NCBI GenBank assembly: GCA_002402575.1
Contig: DHGD01000156.1
Coordinates: forward strand, 1-46,740
DNA length: 46,740 bases
Direction of reading: 5' to 3'
Origin: Syntrophomonas sp. UBA4807
GTDB taxonomy: Bacteria > Bacillota > Syntrophomonadia > Syntrophomonadales > Syntrophomonadaceae
The position numbers and the translations under genes are program-made. Positions 1 to 7,834 of this stretch are shown here, one piece after another. Every line of letters starts with the position of its first letter. The stretch's first letter is position 1. The notes under the pieces are model-generated. The model was not told the DNA's origin. It made no database searches and saw only the letters and a list, made by a program, of their open reading frames with translations.

Positions 1-143
1 GTTGCATTTACTTTGACCGCTCACCTAAACGCATGAAATACATGCTGCGGGCACAGCTTTTCCCCTTTAAATAGCAAATCTTTTCCTGAACTATTTATAA
101 AGTTCGTGCATATTATTAATTTAAACTACAGGAGGTGGTCGAT

Positions 144-371
144 TTGCAATCTGCCATGGATTTCAGCCCCGAAGAATTGACTGTTGCCATGAAGCTCGAG
201 AATTACTTCAATCATATGGAGATGGACTTTTTGGAAAAGGTGTTCCAGGCCCGGCTTATAGCCACTCATGAACTGGAGCTGGGCCATCCCGCATCCGAGC
301 GGGAACGCGTCCGCGTCATGACCTTCATGGATACCTTAGATACTATCTGGCACAAGCTGACCGGGCCATAA
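144..371 (+). CDS. Small soluble protein of unknown function
   Basis: A 75-residue protein with no signal peptide or membrane segment. I place the start at TTG 144 because GGAGG at 131-135 lies 8 bases before it; an upstream in-frame GTG at 135 would sit inside that ribosome site. The sequence is acidic and helix-prone, with an N-terminal FSPEEL segment and a C-terminal DTLDTIWHKL segment. I do not recognise a family. It stands alone, convergent with the minus-strand phosphodiesterase-like gene that ends 29 bases downstream. The strong ribosome site supports real translation. Confidence 0.6.
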   Translation: MQSAMDFSPEELTVAMKLENYFNHMEMDFLEKVFQARLIATHELELGHPASERERVRVMTFMDTLDTIWHKLTGP

Positions 372-399
372 ACGCCGCGGTCAGCTATTTCTTTCCTCC

Positions 400-1542
400 T
401 CATTTAAACAGCAGGAACTTCTTCTTCAGCAACAGGTATTCCACCCCGTAACCTGCCAATAGTAAGGCTATTATTCCCAGGAATACGAAGCGCTCCACGG
501 TCAGCCGCTGACTGATATTGGCAATGATTCCCTCTTTCTGTCCGGCATAATCAAAGATGCTTTGTCTTTCTTCTTTCATGGACGCGATTTGGTGGTAATT
601 GCGATAAATCTCATCCTGCATCACATAAAACTGTTCCCAATTGGCAGTGCGCTCCTGTTGCAGAGCTTTTACCCATTGGTTCAAGTGCACCGTTCTCTCG
701 TTGCTGGTATAGAGCAGAGCGTCGTACAGGGGTATCCCCCTGCTGCCGGCAGGGGCTTTTAAGCCGGACAGCATACATAGGGTGGGAGTAACATCGATGA
801 TCATAGCGTGGCTGATTCGAGTCCCGACCTGAAAACCGGGACCGTGAACGACCAGCGGGACCTGCCCGCTTGCCGAAGCACTGCGCGGAGAAGTCACGAT
901 AATTATTGAATCGTAATAAAGATTTTCATTGCGCAGAAATGCCAGAAAATCCCCGATAGCTTGATCGGTTTTGGAAACGGTATGATAATAGCGTTTATTA
1001 TCCAAGGTAAGCAAGGCTTCACGGCAGTCATTGAGAACGATGTAATTAAAGTAAGGCCGATTTTTCCTGAAATGTTCAGCCACCTTAGTCAACAGTTCCT
1101 GATCGCTGATATCAGCATTATACTGGGCATAATGGGCTTCTCCATAGTCCAATGATTTCAACTTGCCACCGCTGCCGTCATAAAGCATGAAGGATCGGCT
1201 GCCCTGATTGAAAACATCAAGTATGGAGGCCATCTGCAGCCGGTCTTCAGCACTGTAAAACTTGTGCTGGTCGGGAATTGCCCCGGTCAGCATAGAGGCT
1301 TGAGCCGCTTCCGGGGTTTCCGTTCTAACCCCCAGACATTGTTCGTCGATGACCCCCTCCCCGGCCAAGTGTTTGATGCTGGGCACTGAGCCGCTATTGT
1401 ATCCCTCATGGCTTAACCCGTCTACTGAAATCACAAAGATATGCTGTAATGTGGATGCGCCGGCTCGTGGGATTGGCGGCAGGATGATTGTCAAGGCGAG
1501 TGATAACATAACAGTGATCAGGGTTAAATAGGTTTTTCGCAC
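400..1542 (-). CDS. Membrane-anchored alkaline-phosphatase-fold protein, probably degenerate
   Basis: A 380-residue protein of the alkaline phosphatase / type I phosphodiesterase superfamily. The start is GTG 1542, preceded by GGAGGGGG with good spacing; the open frame continues 22 codons upstream but that part lacks a ribosome site. An N-terminal hydrophobic segment looks like a signal or anchor, and a second membrane helix precedes the basic C-terminus, so the catalytic domain should face outside. The superfamily core is visible: VISVDGL with the metal-ligand Asp, a Thr-rich PEAAQASMLTG segment where the nucleophile lies, a D-x-A-I-x-D-F-L helix, and VVHGPGF. The usual S-D-H-G metal motif is replaced by SPRSAS, so metal chemistry may be impaired. 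It lies just downstream of aarF. Confidence 0.65.
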   Translation of the reverse strand: MRKTYLTLITVMLSLALTIILPPIPRAGASTLQHIFVISVDGLSHEGYNSGSVPSIKHLAGEGVIDEQCLGVRTETPEAAQASMLTGAIPDQHKFYSAEDRLQMASILDVFNQGSRSFMLYDGSGGKLKSLDYGEAHYAQYNADISDQELLTKVAEHFRKNRPYFNYIVLNDCREALLTLDNKRYYHTVSKTDQAIGDFLAFLRNENLYYDSIIIVTSPRSASASGQVPLVVHGPGFQVGTRISHAMIIDVTPTLCMLSGLKAPAGSRGIPLYDALLYTSNERTVHLNQWVKALQQERTANWEQFYVMQDEIYRNYHQIASMKEERQSIFDYAGQKEGIIANISQRLTVERFVFLGIIALLLAGYGVEYLLLKKKFLLFK

Positions 1543-1604
1543 CGTGATTCCCCCTCCATGGTTATGATTCATGTATATTGGAGAGGATGAGCTAATATGC
1601 CCGT

Positions 1605-3269
1605 TCAATAACGCCCGCTGCGGATAATGGAGTAGGCCAGGTACAGGCCGATCAGCACCGTCAATATAAACCCCACCTCCACCAGAGGAAAATGTTGCAG
1701 AAAATAGGTCTCAGACTGATCCACTATCAGCGAGCAGCCCACCAGGATACTTGACATCACAATGGCCAGGCAGATGCGGTTGGTAACTATGTCGATACGC
1801 ATCATCAGTTCCCTCAGGTTGCTGTATTCCATTTTGATCTTCATTTCGCCGTCTTCCAGTTGTCTGACCATATTGCTCAGACTACGCGGCAGGGTTCTGG
1901 CGATATCAGTCGTTTCCAGCGCAAGGGTCCGAGCCTCGGCCGCGATACGTTGGAGAGAATAACGCTCTTTAAGAGCCTTTTTGCCGTAAGGCCGGGCTAT
2001 GTCAACCAGGCTGATGCCAGGATCCAGCGTAGTCAAAAGGCTTTCCATAGTTAACAGCATCTTTACCATCAGGGTCATTTCGGTAGGCATGCGCAGACGG
2101 TGCTGGACTGACAGCTCTAGTATCTCCTGCAAGGCTGCGCCCAAATCGATGCTTGATAAAGGAACCCCGTAATACTTCTGTGCCAGCCGGCCCACATCAC
2201 GACGGAGTGCGTTGAGCTGTACAGGGCGGTCATCGATGGCAATACTCAACAAAGCCCGCGTCACCCCATCGGTGTCGTAGCGCATCATGCCAATAACTAG
2301 TTCGATGTATTTATCGCGGGTGAGGCGGTCGACAAAACCCACCTGTCCGAAGTCATACAATACGATCGTCTCCCCGTCGGCAATAGCGATATTGCCAGGA
2401 TGAGGATCGGCGTGAAACAGGCCATCCTTATAGATCTGCTGGAACAGGCATTCCGTCAGGTTTTTCACTACATTCTCGACATTATAGCCACTGGAACGGA
2501 TCAAACTCAAATCAGAAACCTTAATTCCAGGTACATACTGCATCACCATTACCTTTTCCGAACTGTACTGGCAATAAACCCGGGGTATGATAACATGAGG
2601 ATTTTGGGCAAAATTTTCCATGAAGCGCTGCGCGTTGCGGGCCTCTTTGCGGAAATCCAGCTCATTGCGGATGGCTACGCCTAATTCCTCCACCAGATCG
2701 CTGACTTGGTAATGGCGGGCCCAGTTTTGGTGCCGCTCGGCATATTGGGCCAGATCCATAATAATGGCCAGGTCTGTCGCCACTTGCTGATCAATGCCGG
2801 GGCGCCTAACCTTCACTATAACCTCTTCCCCACTTTGGAGCCGCGCCCGATGCACTTGGCCTATAGAACCTGCCGCAATCGGAACGGTTTCAAAGGCGGG
2901 GAAAACCTCCTTAATGTCCAAACCTTCACCCATTATTACAGCTTCAACCTCCGTAAAGCTGATAGGAGGCACCTCGTCCTGAAGTTTTTCCAGTTCATAT
3001 ATATATTCCGGGCTCAAAAGATCAGCCCGGGTACTCAATAGTTGTCCCAGTTTGACAAATGTAGGACCCAGTTCTTCACACACCAACCGCAGACGTTTCG
3101 GCAAAGAGTCTCTCAAAGCCATATAATCCCGCTGGCTATGGCCAAGCAAACGAGGGTGACGGTAGCTTACGCTGCTGACCACAAACCCGAAACCGTTTTT
3201 TATCAGCACGTTGGCCACTTCACGGTATCGGGGCAGCCGTTTCAAATGAGCTATAGGAGCGTATTTCAA
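1605..3269 (-). CDS. aarF: AarF/UbiB-family ABC1 atypical kinase
   Basis: A 554-residue ABC1/ADCK/UbiB family protein, normal in length. Family motifs are complete: KLGQ at residues 73-76, the Ala-rich loop AAGSIGQVH at 132-140, catalytic HADPHPGN at 286-293 and the metal-binding YDFG at about 305-308. Two hydrophobic helices close the C-terminus, so it should be held at the membrane. Relatives support isoprenoid-quinone synthesis or lipid homeostasis as unorthodox ATPases; menaquinone is the probable context here. The start is TTG 3269 with GGAGGT 6 bases upstream. It follows a phasin-like gene and is separated from it by a 14-bp perfect inverted repeat. Confidence 0.9.
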   Translation of the reverse strand: MKYAPIAHLKRLPRYREVANVLIKNGFGFVVSSVSYRHPRLLGHSQRDYMALRDSLPKRLRLVCEELGPTFVKLGQLLSTRADLLSPEYIYELEKLQDEVPPISFTEVEAVIMGEGLDIKEVFPAFETVPIAAGSIGQVHRARLQSGEEVIVKVRRPGIDQQVATDLAIIMDLAQYAERHQNWARHYQVSDLVEELGVAIRNELDFRKEARNAQRFMENFAQNPHVIIPRVYCQYSSEKVMVMQYVPGIKVSDLSLIRSSGYNVENVVKNLTECLFQQIYKDGLFHADPHPGNIAIADGETIVLYDFGQVGFVDRLTRDKYIELVIGMMRYDTDGVTRALLSIAIDDRPVQLNALRRDVGRLAQKYYGVPLSSIDLGAALQEILELSVQHRLRMPTEMTLMVKMLLTMESLLTTLDPGISLVDIARPYGKKALKERYSLQRIAAEARTLALETTDIARTLPRSLSNMVRQLEDGEMKIKMEYSNLRELMMRIDIVTNRICLAIVMSSILVGCSLIVDQSETYFLQHFPLVEVGFILTVLIGLYLAYSIIRSGRY

Positions 3270-3285
3270 TCAGCACCTCCAAAAG

Positions 3286-3314
3286 TACACTGCCGGGCTC
3301 AGCCCGGCAGTGTA
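3286..3314 (-). repeat. 14-bp perfect inverted repeat between phasin-like gene and aarF
   Basis: The arms TACACTGCCGGGCT and AGCCCGGCAGTGTA flank a single base. The structure lies in the 62-base gap between the phasin-like gene and aarF, immediately before the aarF ribosome site. There is no clear T-run on either side, so it may be a processing or stabilising hairpin or a leaky terminator rather than a full stop. Confidence 0.6.
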
Positions 3315-3331
3315 TATTCCGTTTGTATATA

Positions 3332-3628
3332 TCACAGGGTTGAAACCTTATCCTCCAGGGCTTTTATCCTAGCTTCCAGAGCCTCCAGTTCCTTCTTTGT
3401 AACCAGGCTAAACTGGTTCTTTATCTCCTGATATTCCTGCCTGATCATCTGGCGAAGTTCCTCTTTTTCTTCGGCTCCTTTCTTTATAGCTTCATCTATG
3501 AACTGTCTGGCTTCTTCTTTATTGACCTCGCCCTTATCTACCATTTCATTCATCATCTTTTCCGCCTTTTCCCTGGTCAGGCTCAAAGTTCCCAGTCCGA
3601 AATATATCATTTTTCTCATCATCGGCAC
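3332..3628 (-). CDS. Phasin-like coiled-coil protein
   Basis: A 98-residue, highly charged protein predicted to be almost entirely helical. The N-terminus MIYFGLGTLSLTREK, the central run of K/E/R heptads and the C-terminal LEALEARIKALEDKV coiled coil resemble the short phasin-related proteins (PhaF/PhaI type) of Firmicutes. Such proteins coat polyhydroxyalkanoate granules in producers, but in clostridia the role is not settled. The start is GTG 3628, 6 bases after GGAGG. It precedes aarF on the same strand, a pairing that suggests a membrane- or lipid-related role. No PHA synthase is in the window. Confidence 0.65.
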   Translation of the reverse strand: MPMMRKMIYFGLGTLSLTREKAEKMMNEMVDKGEVNKEEARQFIDEAIKKGAEEKEELRQMIRQEYQEIKNQFSLVTKKELEALEARIKALEDKVSTL

Positions 3629-3883
3629 ATTAGTCCTCCTTGTTCAAAATCTATAACCAGAATACCATAACTGCCGCTTCAATACTATTTTGCCCAGCCA
3701 ATCCATAATCAAATCATTGTTGCATACCGCATATTAAAATAAAGGTCTTTTGCGCAGCATCGCCCTGCCGCAGCAGGGATAAAAGATAATATTAAAGGGC
3801 AGCGTAGGCAAAATCAGTCTTGATAAATGTCTCTTTAATACTCAGGTTCAAGCATCTTTTACGTTAATACCTTATTTCCTGTA
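3629..3883. other. Intergenic stretch before the tRNA-Lys promoter
   Basis: This AT-rich stretch separates the minus-strand phasin-like gene from the plus-strand tRNA promoter. It should hold the phasin/aarF promoter on the minus strand. I see no convincing gene or repeat in it. Confidence 0.4.
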
Positions 3884-3912
3884 TTGATTTCTTTGAATAC
3901 AGGCGGTATAAT
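3884..3912 (+). promoter_or_regulatory. Promoter of tRNA-Lys
   Basis: TTGATT at 3884-3889 and a consensus TATAAT at 3907-3912 are separated by 17 bases, a near-ideal vegetative sigma-factor promoter. The expected start point lies about 10 bases before the mature tRNA. Confidence 0.75.
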
Positions 3913-3930
3913 ATCAATTGCGGCACAAAC

Positions 3931-4007
3931 GGGCCATTAGCTCAACTAGGCAGAGCAGGTGACTCTTAATCACAAGGTTGTAGGTTCGATTCCTACATGG
4001 CCCACCA
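3931..4007 (+). tRNA. tRNA-Lys(CTT)
   Basis: A complete cloverleaf: acceptor arms GGGCCAT/ATGGCCC pair fully, the D arm has GCTC/GAGC, the anticodon loop CTCTTAA gives anticodon CTT, the T arm carries GGTTCGATTCC, and CCA is encoded at 4005-4007. It has its own promoter and terminator, so it is a single-gene unit. Confidence 0.95.
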
Positions 4008-4021
4008 TAAGAAAGCCTAGG

Positions 4022-4057
4022 AACCACGGCAGCTAATAGCAGTCCGTGGTTTTGTTT
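4022..4057 (+). terminator. Intrinsic terminator after tRNA-Lys
   Basis: The arms AACCACGG (4022-4029) and CCGTGGTT (4044-4051) form an 8-bp stem followed by TTGTTTT. It sits 14 bases behind the tRNA and also separates it from the converging fixX gene. Confidence 0.8.
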
Positions 4058-4124
4058 TGGTATGCGTTCGTTTAACATTAAGCTGGATGCGGATGTTCCC
4101 TGCTCTGGCGTTTTGGCCGCAGGA

Positions 4125-4415
4125 TCAGCCGCAGCGATAATTTACCCCGAAAGTCCCCCGGGGATAGCCCCATTTTACTATACCCTTATCCTTGCACATC
4201 ACCCGGCAGGTTCCGCATTCCAGGCATCCTGCATAGTCAAAGCTCATCTCCCCGTTCTTGTCCAGTTTATACAGGACCGCCGGGCATATATACAGACAGG
4301 CTTTTTCACCACAGCGGGCACAGATTGCTTTGTCTATGATGATATGGGCCTCCTCCTCATCTACGTTGAATTTATTTTTACTCAACAGTTCAGGCGCTGA
4401 CAGTCTCGCTATCAT
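4125..4415 (-). CDS. fixX: FixX ferredoxin-like protein
   Basis: A 96-residue ferredoxin-like partner of FixC, normal in length. It has CARCGEKAC near residue 32 and the cluster set CLECGTCRVMC near residue 70, ending in the YPRG-FGV-YR motif typical of FixX. It should pass electrons between the FixC flavoprotein and the quinone pool or ferredoxin. Its ATG overlaps the fixC stop in an ATGA arrangement, which implies translational coupling. It is the last gene of etfB-etfA-fixC-fixX. Confidence 0.93.
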   Translation of the reverse strand: MIARLSAPELLSKNKFNVDEEEAHIIIDKAICARCGEKACLYICPAVLYKLDKNGEMSFDYAGCLECGTCRVMCKDKGIVKWGYPRGTFGVNYRCG

Positions 4416-5710
4416 AGTGACCTGACCCCCTTAATGCCCAATTTGGTCAGCTGCCATATGGATAAGCCATTGGCTTTAATCGCTCCCAGCACATTTTCCT
4501 TCACACCAGACGGCGTCTCACCATCGACTTTAAACAGCTTTTCCATAACATCATTGGCCAGGTTGGGTATTTTGTCATATAACCAGGGAGTCTCCAAAAC
4601 CTCAAAATACCCATCCGTCGCTTTCATAGTGGGCATGAGTTTTAAGCGGTTCAGTTCCTGCATATAGTTGGGACCGGCCAACGCTATGTTTTCGGCAGCG
4701 GCAATGATGGCCTTAGCTGCCGCGATCCCGCTCACAATGGCCAGATCGATGCCGCGTATGGAATACCCGGTGTTGACCACAAACCCCGCGGCATCGCCTA
4801 CCATCAAAAAACCTTCCCGATATAGTCTGGGGTGAATCCCCCTGAAGCCAGCTTCACTGACCAAGTGAGCAGAATACTCGATGCTTTCCCCGTCAGCTAT
4901 TAACGGAGCAATAGCCGGGTGCATTTTCAGGTCTTGAAATATCTCTTGAACTGATTTCCGATGTCTGGCCACTTCCTCAGGGGTGAACACACAGCCTAAA
5001 GAGATGCTCTGTTTGTTGGTATAGAGGAAACCGCCGCCGTGTATGCCTTCGGTGCAGCCTAGCAGCATGCGCGCCGCTCCTTCGTCGGTTCTAAGGTTGA
5101 ATCGTTCCGAGATAGTCTGTTCGGGAAGCTCAATCACTTCCTTAACCCCAACTCCTACGTTCTTAGCGGCAATGTCTTTTATCAAGCCGGCTTCTTGCGC
5201 CATTAAAGAGTTAACTCCATCGGCGGCTATGACCACGTCGGCATACATCTCGTCTTCACCGGCCACCACCCCTACTATTCTTCCTTCCTGTTCGATAAGC
5301 CGGTCGACTTTGATACCGCAAGCCACAATGGCGCCCGCCTCTTCAGCTTTGGCCGCCAGCCATTCATCGAATACCGCCCTTAAGATGGTAAATGACATGG
5401 GGGCTTGATCACCGGCATTGAAGCCTGGCTGATGAAAGTCAACAGTAATAGCCCGTTCGCCTCCTAGCAGCATTATCTGCTCATGTGTGACCCGTCTTTC
5501 CAGAGCCGCTTCCGCATACAAGCCGGGCTCCAGCATTTCCAGGGCATAGGTGTAAATCCTGCCCCCGGTCACATTCTTGGCTCCCGGGGTGTCTCCCCTT
5601 TCAATAAGCAGCACGTTCTTGCCGGCTTTGGCCAGCGTATAAGCACAGGCGCTTCCGGCCGGCCCCGCGCCTACTATTATGGAATCGAATTTGTCTTCTG
5701 CCTGGCTCAA
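4412..5710 (-). CDS. fixC: FixC, ETF:quinone oxidoreductase-like flavoprotein
   Basis: About 432 residues, family-typical. An N-terminal dinucleotide-binding fold has GAGPAGSACAYTLAKAG followed by a conserved E-R, and a second FAD motif reads GDAAGFVVNTGYSIRGID. Electrons from the EtfAB flavodimer pass here and on to menaquinone, with FixX. I prefer TTG 5710 as start because the ribosome site AAAGGGGGG is 6 bases before it; the TTG at 5716 directly touches that site. The gene follows etfA by about 59 bases and overlaps fixX by 4. Together FixABCX is an electron-bifurcating module coupling NADH oxidation to ferredoxin and quinone reduction in characterised relatives. Confidence 0.92.
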   Translation of the reverse strand: MSQAEDKFDSIIVGAGPAGSACAYTLAKAGKNVLLIERGDTPGAKNVTGGRIYTYALEMLEPGLYAEAALERRVTHEQIMLLGGERAITVDFHQPGFNAGDQAPMSFTILRAVFDEWLAAKAEEAGAIVACGIKVDRLIEQEGRIVGVVAGEDEMYADVVIAADGVNSLMAQEAGLIKDIAAKNVGVGVKEVIELPEQTISERFNLRTDEGAARMLLGCTEGIHGGGFLYTNKQSISLGCVFTPEEVARHRKSVQEIFQDLKMHPAIAPLIADGESIEYSAHLVSEAGFRGIHPRLYREGFLMVGDAAGFVVNTGYSIRGIDLAIVSGIAAAKAIIAAAENIALAGPNYMQELNRLKLMPTMKATDGYFEVLETPWLYDKIPNLANDVMEKLFKVDGETPSGVKENVLGAIKANGLSIWQLTKLGIKGVRSL

Positions 5711-5769
5711 AAACAACCCCCCTTTGAACGCTTGTCTGTCCCTTAATTGAACTCGTGTATTGGCAACGT

Positions 5770-6675
5770 CTATTTTTTCAGGGCTTCGGTCAGCATCGGC
5801 ACCACTTGATAGAGGTCTCCCACAATACCATAATCAGCAGCCTTGAATATGGGAGCCTTTTCATTGGTATCTATGGCTACGATCAGACCAGCGTCACGGA
5901 TGCCATATACATGCTGTATCTGCCCGGAGACGCCCATGGAAATATAAAGCTTGGGCTTTACAACCGCTCCCGAGATCCCGATATAGCTTTCCGCGGGCAG
6001 CCAATGCCGTTCTTCAGCTATACTCCTGGTACAGCCCACTTCCGCTCCAATGACATTCGCCAGGTCTCGGGCAATCTGCAGGTCCTCTGCCTTATCCAGG
6101 GCCATGCCCACACAGACCACTTTCTCGGCTTTGGAAAGGTCCACTCCTTCTTTGACAATCGGAGCTGTTTCCACTACTGAGACCCTGGTGTCGGCTTGCA
6201 GTTCCAGGGTCTGGAGACTGGCTTCACCTTGTACCGGCTCGTATTTGCCAGCCGGGACAGTTATTACACTCAAACCGGATAGTTTTTCGGTTTGCTGTAC
6301 CGCGCCACCGTACAACATCCTGGTGCAGATGAGCTGCTCATCTTTATAACTTGCTGAAGATATGTCGCTGACCATGGCACAATCCAGATATCCTGCCACC
6401 CTGGCCGCTAAATCCCGACCTCGCGGGGTTGCTCCAACAGCGAACAATTCCGCCCCTTCATTTTTCAAAACCGCAGCGATAGCCCGGGCATAGTTCTCAA
6501 TCATTTCGCTTTGGCCTTTGATAACTATGATTTTATCTGCTCCGGCGTTCCGCAGTGCCTGGGCATCTTTTTCACTCAGGGTCAGCACCACCGGTAATTT
6601 GCCGTTCAAACGGGCAAACCCGATTATCTCGCTGGTGATATCGGCTTTATCGCTGTATATAAATATACCTGCCAC
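5770..6675 (-). CDS. etfA: EtfA/FixB, electron-transfer flavoprotein alpha subunit
   Basis: A 301-residue ETF alpha subunit, slightly short but complete. The C-terminal FAD-binding domain carries GVSGQIQHVYGIRDA followed by IVAIDTNEKAPIFKAADYG, the ETF-alpha signature. The GTG start shares one base with the etfB stop (TAGTG), so the two are translated together. It pairs with EtfB, and the FixC/FixX genes downstream identify it as the bifurcating Fix type rather than a beta-oxidation ETF. Confidence 0.94.
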   Translation of the reverse strand: MAGIFIYSDKADITSEIIGFARLNGKLPVVLTLSEKDAQALRNAGADKIIVIKGQSEMIENYARAIAAVLKNEGAELFAVGATPRGRDLAARVAGYLDCAMVSDISSASYKDEQLICTRMLYGGAVQQTEKLSGLSVITVPAGKYEPVQGEASLQTLELQADTRVSVVETAPIVKEGVDLSKAEKVVCVGMALDKAEDLQIARDLANVIGAEVGCTRSIAEERHWLPAESYIGISGAVVKPKLYISMGVSGQIQHVYGIRDAGLIVAIDTNEKAPIFKAADYGIVGDLYQVVPMLTEALKK

Positions 6676-7442
6676 TACAGAACACCTTCCTTCCTCAATG
6701 CGGCGGCCAGCGCTTTGACTTGCTCAGCCAGATCACCTTCATTAAAAATGATGTTCTTGCGGTTCATAACATATCCCTTGACTTCGCTGACCGTGCTCCG
6801 CGGGGTGAGGTCCGCCCCCAAATCGGCAGCCTTAAGTTCTGTTACCGTTTTTTTACCTGCCGCCAGAACTGCCTTCAGTCCAGGGATGGGCGCCGGGTTG
6901 ATTTCTGGCAAGACCGCCACCACTGCCGGGAGTTCGACCTTTACGGTCTGCATACAGTCATCCAGTTTCCTCGCCGCAGTCAAGATATTACCGTTGATAT
7001 CCATTTTACTGACCGAGGTGACTACCGGCAGATCCAAGAGTGCGCCAATGCGGGGGGCGGTTTGCCGGGAGTAGGTATCGCTGGCTCCCTCCGCGCAGAT
7101 TATCAAGCCCACATCCGCGATTTTTTTTATGGCTGCTGCCAGAGCCCGGGCTGTTGCCGCACCATCCGCCTGGCTGGCTTCCTGAGCATTTATGTAGCAA
7201 GCCTCATCAAGCCCTCTGGACAGGGCATCTTTAAGCGACGGTTTGGCATCGGCGGTTCCAAAGGTTACTCCGACCGCCTTGCCTCCCAGAGCCGCGGCTG
7301 CCTGTACCGCAGCTTCAATGACGTTTTTGTCATAGTCGCTGATTTTGCCCTTGGCTTTGCTCAAGTCGACGCTCAGATCTGCGTTGATGCGTATATCGGC
7401 TTCATCGGCGACCCACTTGTAGCAGGCGATTACTTGAGACAT
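6675..7442 (-). CDS. etfB: EtfB/FixA, electron-transfer flavoprotein beta subunit
   Basis: A 255-residue ETF beta subunit with an N-terminal ACYKWVADEADIRIN segment and the nucleotide-binding SDTYSRQTAPRIGALL stretch. In bifurcating ETFs this subunit holds the FAD that takes hydride from NADH. It is the first gene of the operon; ATG 7442 is preceded by AAGGAGGTG with standard spacing. The promoter should lie in the 390 bases upstream. Confidence 0.94.
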   Translation of the reverse strand: MSQVIACYKWVADEADIRINADLSVDLSKAKGKISDYDKNVIEAAVQAAAALGGKAVGVTFGTADAKPSLKDALSRGLDEACYINAQEASQADGAATARALAAAIKKIADVGLIICAEGASDTYSRQTAPRIGALLDLPVVTSVSKMDINGNILTAARKLDDCMQTVKVELPAVVAVLPEINPAPIPGLKAVLAAGKKTVTELKAADLGADLTPRSTVSEVKGYVMNRKNIIFNEGDLAEQVKALAAALRKEGVL

Positions 7443-7834
7443 AATAACACCTCCTTAAGATTTGCCCCAATACGCAAAGTAGCCAAATCAACACCATAAG
7501 ATGGTGTAACCAGCTTTTGCGAAAGGGATTGTTACATCTAATTATATAATTGCTGTCACTATACCATATTTGGGGCAGTAAACGAAAGATTGGCCTTTAA
7601 GCTGGTTAGCGGTACCAGGTGCGGGGTGTAAAACAACGCCGGGGCATGAATTTCGTACTGATTAAGCACTGATAAGCGCCTGACACGGCTTGTGTATACA
7701 GAAGGTTTTGGAAACGGTTGCGCGGACCAATGCTATAAATATAATTTGTAAAAATGGATTATCGGGTTACACCTGTGAAGGCGCCGAATTGACCAGGTAA
7801 AAAAGCGCCCGGTTCAACTGGTTTGGCGGGGTTA
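7443..7834. other. Gene-free stretch upstream of etfB
   Basis: No coding frame is convincing here. On the minus strand a TATAAT-like box lies about 100 bases before etfB, but I see no good -35 element for it. A perfect 10-bp inverted repeat, TAACCAGCTT at 7507-7516 and AAGCTGGTTA at 7599-7608, brackets that box. Close to the wsfD-like stop there is an A6 run (T6 on the minus strand) beside GC-rich sequence, possibly a weak terminator for that gene. Confidence 0.4.

Noticed and set aside
6720..7499. 259-codon plus-strand ORF opposite etfB
   Set aside because: Shadow of etfB on the other strand; the etfB frame has clear family motifs.
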